From Clostridia bacterium (GTDB lineage Bacteria; Bacillota; Clostridia; Oscillospirales; CAG-272), in assembly GCA_017386965.1 (NCBI GenBank), contig JAFOGE010000230.1, forward strand, positions 1 to 8,789: a stretch of 8,789 nucleotides of DNA, given 5' to 3'. A model generated the notes under the pieces. The model had not been told where the DNA came from, ran no database searches, and saw nothing but the letters and a program-made list of their open reading frames with translations. The position numbers were made by a program, and so were the translations under genes. The number at the start of each line of letters is the position of its first letter. Within the stretch, counting starts at the first letter, position 1. Of the stretch, positions 5,465 through 8,789 are shown piece after piece.

Positions 5465-6541
5465 TTAAAATCCAACGTCAGCCGCGACCTGATACAGGCG
5501 GTCGATCTCACGCTTGCGCTTCTCGATCAGTGCCTTCATCTGCTCGATCTGCTCGGGAGTGAATCGGTCGAGATCCCCCTCCTTGAGCTTGTTCTTATAC
5601 ATGCGGTCGGCGACCAGCGCGAAGGCAATGTCCACGGCGCAGATCTCTCCGTCCAATTCACACATAACAACGTTGCTCTTCCCCTGCACCAAAAGCTCTA
5701 CGGCGCGGGAGGCCATATCCGAGGCGGTGGTGCGATCTCGAACGGTAGGCTGTCCACCGCGAACGACGTGCGCAAAGCGCGCAAACCGTGCGTCGATGCC
5801 TGCCTGCTCCTTGAGGTGCTGGACGAGCGTTTCGGAATAGGGCGTTCCGTCGGGATTGACCATTCCCTCCGCAACGACCAGGATCATACTTCTCTTTCCG
5901 TTCTTGCGAAGCATACGGATCTTCTCGATCACGGCAGCCTCGTCAAAGGGCTTTTCGGGAATCGCTACGGCAACTGCGCCGGACGCGATGGCGGCGTAGA
6001 GTGCGATCTGTCCGCAGTGACGTCCCATGACCTCCACCACGTTCAAGCGGGCGTGGGATTCGCAGGTGTCGCGCAGACAGTCGATCATCTTGACCGTCGT
6101 GTTGATAGAGGTATCCAGACCAATGGTGTAATCCGTTGCGGTAATATCGTTGTCGATCGTTCCGGGAAGACCGATGGAGGGCACTCCGTGGAAGGTCATG
6201 TCGGTAGCACCGCGGAAGGTGCCGTCACCGCCGATGCAGATCAGAGCGTCGATCTGGTGCTTCTTGCAGGATTCCACCGCGATCCGCATCCCCTCCTCCG
6301 TGGCAAACTCAGGGCAACGGCTGGAATACAGGAAGGTGCCGCCCTCCCCGATGATATTGCTGACAGACTGCTGCGTCAGAGGAACGAGATCCCCATTCAT
6401 CAGTCCTGCGTAGCCGCCACGGATTCCAACGACCTCGATTCCGAGAGCGTAGGCCTTGTTGACTGCGGCCTTGATGCAGGCGTTCATACCGGGGGCATCA
6501 CCGCCCGAGGTCAATATTCCGATTTTTCTGAATGTCGCCAT
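5465..6541 (-). CDS. pfkA: ATP-dependent 6-phosphofructokinase
   Basis: PfkA phosphorylates fructose 6-phosphate to fructose 1,6-bisphosphate, the committed step of glycolysis. The 358-residue protein shows GILTSGGDAPGMNA at 8-21, the ATP-binding GGDGT at 104-108, PGTIDND at 126-132 with catalytic Asp130, VMGRHCG at 171-177 and GGQPTVRDR at 262-270. Gly in GGDGT and Gly in PGTIDND are the residues of ATP-using enzymes; pyrophosphate-dependent relatives have Asp and Lys there. The protein is about 35 residues longer than the E. coli type, the extra being a charged helical tail (about 322-358) whose function I cannot state. The ATG at 6541 follows AAAGGGTGG by about 6 nt. The gene has its own promoter and terminator. 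Confidence 0.96.
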   Translation of the reverse strand: MATFRKIGILTSGGDAPGMNACIKAAVNKAYALGIEVVGIRGGYAGLMNGDLVPLTQQSVSNIIGEGGTFLYSSRCPEFATEEGMRIAVESCKKHQIDALICIGGDGTFRGATDMTFHGVPSIGLPGTIDNDITATDYTIGLDTSINTTVKMIDCLRDTCESHARLNVVEVMGRHCGQIALYAAIASGAVAVAIPEKPFDEAAVIEKIRMLRKNGKRSMILVVAEGMVNPDGTPYSETLVQHLKEQAGIDARFARFAHVVRGGQPTVRDRTTASDMASRAVELLVQGKSNVVMCELDGEICAVDIAFALVADRMYKNKLKEGDLDRFTPEQIEQMKALIEKRKREIDRLYQVAADVGF

Positions 6542-6598
6542 GTGACACCACCCTTTCCTGTGCCCCGCACAGACTGAGATAAAAACATGATTGTTTAC

Positions 6599-6627
6599 AT
6601 TTTAATATAGTATCGCGAAAAAGTCAA
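6599..6627 (-). promoter_or_regulatory. Sigma-A promoter of pfkA
   Basis: On the minus strand, TTGACT (6622-6627) and TAAAAT (6599-6604) are 17 nt apart, with an expected start near 6592 and a leader of about 50 nt. No clear operator repeat is visible. The stretch from 6628 to 6703 holds no gene. Confidence 0.8.
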
Positions 6628-6703
6628 GGGGTTATTCGATTTTTTCCACCTTGAATTGTTAATTTTTTCACCCAAAAGGCAAGGACGAGTAAGGGGAAGC
6701 CCC

Positions 6704-6743
6704 AAAAACAGGAGAGGCAGACCTCAAAAGAGAGCCTGCCTCT
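6704..6743 (-). terminator. Probable terminator after the E2-like gene
   Basis: On the minus strand, AGAGGCAG (6736-6743) pairs with CTGCCTCT (6713-6720). The long loop can close further through CTC/GAG. CCTG and a run of five T follow (6704-6708). It starts 13 nt past the stop codon. A second small GGGG/CCCC hairpin at 6693-6703 lies just downstream. The T-run is short, so termination may be incomplete. Confidence 0.7.
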
Positions 6744-6756
6744 TGACCGTATTTGT

Positions 6757-7656
6757 TTAATCGATATCCTCAAAGGTCTGCTCAGGCGGAAGCTCCAGCA
6801 GCTCGGGATTCTCGACGTAACGCTTGACCAGCTTAAAGGCCGAGGCGTAATAGTATCCGTCACAGATGCGCTCGTCGGTAACGACCTTGATCTCGATGTA
6901 CTTCTTGACCGAGGCACGTCCCTCCTTGTCGCAGCAGACCACCGAGCGGCGTCCGCCGTAGGCAATAAAGACGGGAAGATTGCCAAAGTTGTAGATGTGA
7001 TGGTAAACCGGACGAATGCCCAGGGAGCCCATGCTGGTAATGATCATGGAGCCATGGAAGGGGCTGAGCCAAAGCAGCTTTTTGGGAAGAAGACCGAAAT
7101 AATCCATCAAATTCAGAAGCTTGACCGTCCAGCGACAGAGCAATCCGGGAATGAGGGAGAGAAGCTTGTTGAGCTTGTCAAAGGCGTTGACCTCATCAGG
7201 CTTGCTCTGGACCTCGGATACCACCGCGTTGAACTTTTCATAGATCTGGTCCACCGTGTCGGTCGGCTCAAAGCGCACCTTGATGCAGGTGTCCGGGGAA
7301 TCCAAGGAGAGGGTCTTCTTGACCGTCATCACAACCTGAATATCGTTGCGTGCAAAGACCTTCTGCCCGCTGATAAAGCGGTTGATTCCGGGGCGCTGGG
7401 ATGCTGCGCGAACGTAGGCCGCCAGCATGATGTGAAGGAATCCAAAGCTGGTCTTTCCCTGCTTGACCTTTTCGCGGCAGAACTTGTCGGTCTTGGTCAC
7501 GTCAAACATATCGGAATATGTATTGCAGGCATCACAACGCATCGGCATAATGTAGGGCATAAACTTCGTCATGGGGTTTACGGTACGCAGCTTCCTTCCG
7601 TCACTGCGGTCCCCAAAACGACGGCGACGCTTTTTTTGCTTGATCTCTTCACTCAT
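6757..7656 (-). CDS. Stand-alone 2-oxoacid dehydrogenase E2/CAT-fold acyltransferase-like protein
   Basis: A 299-residue protein resembling the catalytic domain of dihydrolipoamide acyltransferases (E2) and chloramphenicol acetyltransferases. It has no lipoyl domain or E1/E3-binding domain. After a basic N-terminus (KQKKRRRRFGDRSDGRK, 6-22), GFLHIMLAAYVRAASQRPGI at 72-91 matches the conserved early helix. GSMIITSMGSLGIRP at 202-216 and NLPVFIAYG at 226-234 match the E2 core strands. VVTDERICDGYYYASAF at 258-274 occupies the place of the catalytic DHRxxDG motif. The histidine that acts as general base in E2 and CAT is Glu262 here, so normal acyl transfer is doubtful. A set of Cys residues (41, 44, 60, 124, 174, 241, 242, 265) is notable. 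No E1 or E3 genes are adjacent. The ATG at 7656 has AAGGAG about 7 nt upstream. Function is unknown. Confidence 0.78.
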   Translation of the reverse strand: MSEEIKQKKRRRRFGDRSDGRKLRTVNPMTKFMPYIMPMRCDACNTYSDMFDVTKTDKFCREKVKQGKTSFGFLHIMLAAYVRAASQRPGINRFISGQKVFARNDIQVVMTVKKTLSLDSPDTCIKVRFEPTDTVDQIYEKFNAVVSEVQSKPDEVNAFDKLNKLLSLIPGLLCRWTVKLLNLMDYFGLLPKKLLWLSPFHGSMIITSMGSLGIRPVYHHIYNFGNLPVFIAYGGRRSVVCCDKEGRASVKKYIEIKVVTDERICDGYYYASAFKLVKRYVENPELLELPPEQTFEDID

Positions 7657-7717
7657 GGAGATACTCCTTCCAAAATATCAAGTACCTTGTCTGCAATTTT
7701 TTGAACTGTCTGCTACT

Positions 7718-7746
7718 ATTATAAACAAAAATTCACAAATAATCAA
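7718..7746 (-). promoter_or_regulatory. Sigma-A promoter of the E2-like gene
   Basis: On the minus strand, TTGATT (7741-7746) and TATAAT (7718-7723) are 17 nt apart. Transcription should start near 7711, leaving a leader of about 55 nt. It is back to back with the rnhA promoter, 31 bp between the two -35 boxes. Confidence 0.85.
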
Positions 7747-7777
7747 GGGATTTCATAAAAAAACTTCCAAAATTCGA

Positions 7778-7806
7778 TTGAAAACCGCCTGTTTTTATTG
7801 TATAAT
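7778..7806 (+). promoter_or_regulatory. Sigma-A promoter of rnhA
   Basis: TTGAAA (7778-7783) and TATAAT (7801-7806) are separated by 17 nt. Transcription should start near 7813, about 35 nt before the rnhA ATG. The intervening and flanking DNA (7747-7777) is AT-rich. Confidence 0.85.
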
Positions 7807-7847
7807 AGACGCAGAAAGAGTATTTTCCTCAAAGAAGGAGAGAAAAA

Positions 7848-8300
7848 ATGAAGCACGTGGACATTTATACGGACGGCGCCTGCCGAGGGAATCCCGGAAG
7901 AGGCGGTTGGGGAGCCGTTTTGGTCTATCGGGGACAGGAGAAGGAGCTTTCGGGCGGGGAGAATCCCACCACCAACAACCGAATGGAGCTTACGGCCGCC
8001 ATCTGCGCGCTCAAGGCTCTCCGAGAGCCCTGCGAGGTCACGCTCACGTCAGACTCCAAATATCTGACGGATGCCATCACGCTCGGATGGGCAAGATCCT
8101 GGAAGGAGAGAGGATGGAAAAAGGCGGATCGCTCCCCTGCCCTCAATTCGGATCTTTGGGAGGAGCTGCTGCACCTTTTGGAGATCCACAGGGTGACCTT
8201 TGTATGGGTCAAGGGACACGACGGGCACCCCTACAACGAGAGATGCGACCGATTGGCAACCGCATATGCGGATCAATTCCCGACCGAGGAGAAGGAATAG
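7848..8300 (+). CDS. rnhA: Ribonuclease HI
   Basis: RNase HI cuts the RNA strand of RNA-DNA hybrids, such as R-loops and primers, using two metal ions. The 150-residue protein has normal bacterial length and all catalytic residues: Asp9 in IYTDGACRGNPG, Glu47 in NNRMEL, Asp69 in TSDSKYL, and Asp134 in ERCDRLA. His124 of VKGHDGHPYNE forms the mobile loop seen in active enzymes. The basic handle region is present (GWARSWKERGWKKADRSP, about 80-97). There is no N-terminal hybrid-binding domain. The ATG at 7848 has AAGGAG 7 nt upstream. It is divergent from the E2-like gene. I see no convincing terminator between rnhA and the tRNA promoter at 8366, so read-through into the tRNA is possible. Confidence 0.97.
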   Translation: MKHVDIYTDGACRGNPGRGGWGAVLVYRGQEKELSGGENPTTNNRMELTAAICALKALREPCEVTLTSDSKYLTDAITLGWARSWKERGWKKADRSPALNSDLWEELLHLLEIHRVTFVWVKGHDGHPYNERCDRLATAYADQFPTEEKE

Positions 8301-8365
8301 GGAGAGCCGACGGCGAGCATGGCCTGCGCGAAAAAGGGCTTTTTGAGAAAAATACAAAAAAGGGC

Positions 8366-8394
8366 TTGACAAACGCCGGGGGATGCAGTATAAT
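8366..8394 (+). promoter_or_regulatory. Promoter of tRNA-Ser, perfect consensus hexamers
   Basis: TTGACA (8366-8371) and TATAAT (8389-8394) are separated by exactly 17 nt. Transcription should start near 8401, leaving a leader of about 41 nt. The leader contains a CGGAC/GTCCG hairpin (8406-8429) that RNase P would remove. Confidence 0.9.
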
Positions 8395-8441
8395 ATAGGA
8401 TGTCGCGGACGGATGCAAACGGCAGTCCGGGACGAGTACAT

Positions 8442-8533
8442 GGAGAAGTACTCAAGAGGCCGAAGAGGCGCCCCTGCTAAGGGTGTAGGCCGGTTATACC
8501 GGCGCGAGAGTTCAAATCTCTCCTTCTCCGCCA
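8442..8533 (+). tRNA. tRNA-Ser, anticodon GCU
   Basis: A 92-nt class II tRNA reading AGC and AGU serine codons. The acceptor stem GGAGAAG (8442-8448) pairs with CTTCTCC (8523-8529), followed by discriminator G and an encoded CCA (8531-8533). The D arm is CTC/GAG. The anticodon stem CGCCC/GGGTG carries the loop CTGCTAA with anticodon GCT at 8476-8478. The long variable arm GCCGG/CCGGC is typical of serine tRNA. The T arm is GAGAG-TTCAAAT-CTCTC. All four arms pair, with one G-U in the anticodon stem, so the gene looks functional. Confidence 0.97.
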
Positions 8534-8569
8534 AAAAATTCGACAAGCTGAAGCTTGTCGAATTTTTTT
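8534..8569 (+). terminator. Rho-independent terminator of tRNA-Ser
   Basis: Immediately after CCA, AATTCGACAAGC pairs with GCTTGTCGAATT across a TGAA loop. An A-run precedes it and a run of seven T follows (8563-8569). The A- and T-runs also pair, so it could work in both directions and would shield rnhA and the tRNA from transcription entering from the right. Its tip, CAAGC-TGAA-GCTTG, has the same CA...TG form as the hairpins of the adjoining array. Confidence 0.92.
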
Positions 8570-8570
8570 A

Positions 8571-8751
8571 TCCAAGCCGCAGGCTTGGCATATCATCACC
8601 GCGCGAAGCGTGGTGTATATCATCAGCCCCTTTGGGGCTGTATCTCATCACGCGCCAGCGTGCATTTCCCTGCGGCTTGATGAGATACAATGCTTCGCAT
8701 TGATGATATGCAATTCCTGCGGAATTGATGATATACACGCCTTACGGCGTG
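8571..8751. repeat. Array of eight short hairpins with 8-nt mirror-image linkers
   Basis: Hairpins, with loops: 8572-8588 (7 bp, GCA), 8597-8615 (8 bp with one G-T, GAA), 8624-8640 (7 bp, TTT), 8649-8662 (5 bp, GCCA), 8663-8679 (degenerate), 8688-8702 (6 bp, TTC), 8711-8727 (7 bp, TGC), 8736-8751 (6 bp, TTAC). All from the second on are bounded by CA...TG and differ in stem sequence. Linkers tile the rest exactly: CATATCAT (8589), TATATCAT (8616) and TATCTCAT (8641) on the left; ATGAGATA (8680), ATGATATG (8703) and ATGATATA (8728) on the right. Left and right linkers are reverse complements, so the array can fold as one nested tree. There is no ORF of note. It is not a CRISPR: the constant part is only 8 nt and the variable parts are palindromes. 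Function is unknown; a dispersed non-autonomous repeat or structured RNA is possible. Confidence 0.85.
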
Positions 8752-8789
8752 ATCGGGACGCGACAGTTCAAGCCCAAACAAAAAGTGGC
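8752..8789. other. Right flank of the hairpin array, cut by the window
   Basis: The last 38 nt lack further array units. They contain GACAGTTCAAGCCC, which resembles a tRNA T-loop sequence (GTTCAA...), but I find no matching T-stem or acceptor. The final AAAAAGTGGC could be the left arm of a hairpin or terminator continuing outside. Nothing firmer can be said. Confidence 0.3.

Noticed and set aside
5453..6577. Plus-strand ORF of 374 codons, longer than pfkA itself
   Set aside because: Fully antisense to pfkA, resembles no family I know, and there is no promoter or ribosome binding site for it; a GC-rich shadow frame.
8328..8365. Possible terminator after rnhA (AAAAAGGGCTTTTT)
   Set aside because: The stem would leave a 2-nt loop and has no GC-rich base; the AAAAAGGGCTT string simply occurs twice near the tRNA promoter.
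8571..8751. CRISPR array
   Set aside because: The constant element is only 8 nt and changes orientation halfway, while the variable parts are palindromes; no cas gene is present.

Overview
The window looks like a chromosomal segment from a Gram-positive anaerobe of the class Clostridia, probably a gut Oscillospirales/Eubacteriales-type organism. This is inferred from gene content: a four-cysteine L33, Mini-RNase III, a DUF1836 protein, an ATP-type PfkA and a free-standing E2-like acyltransferase. Strong AAGGAG-type ribosome binding sites and textbook sigma-A promoters fit as well. Base composition is moderately GC-rich. The genes are ordinary housekeeping loci and almost all lie on the minus strand. 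The unusual parts are an enlarged SecE and a hairpin array at the right end.

Layout, left to right. (1) 1-1823, minus: a promoter with perfect consensus hexamers (1795-1823) and a structured leader of about 157 nt drive rpmG-secE-nusG-rplK, the usual junction of protein export, transcription elongation and ribosome genes. rplK runs off the left edge. SecE carries an N-terminal signal-anchor-like segment and a Thr/Glu-rich loop not found in ordinary SecE. (2) 1896-5361, minus: a five-gene operon, promoter at 5333-5361 and terminator at 1896-1931, encoding a DUF1836 HTH protein, mrnC (23S rRNA maturation), a cyclophilin peptidyl-prolyl isomerase, an Lrp/AsnC regulator and a class I/II aminotransferase. 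Two of its junctions are stop/start overlaps. (3) 5412-6627, minus: monocistronic pfkA with its own promoter and terminator. (4) 6704-7746, minus: a stand-alone protein of the E2/CAT acyltransferase fold whose catalytic-motif histidine is replaced by glutamate. (5) 7778-8569, plus: divergently transcribed rnhA, then a tRNA-Ser(GCU) gene with a perfect consensus promoter and an intrinsic terminator.

(6) 8571-8751: an intergenic array of eight short hairpins separated by exactly 8-nt linkers. The three left linkers (TATATCAT type) are the reverse complement of the three right linkers (ATGATATA type). The whole array can therefore fold into one nested tree with hairpin branches leaving both sides of a central stem. 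It contains no ORF and is the most unusual non-coding structure here. I see no CRISPR array, defence system, phage gene or transposase, and the end of the array's right flank is cut by the window.
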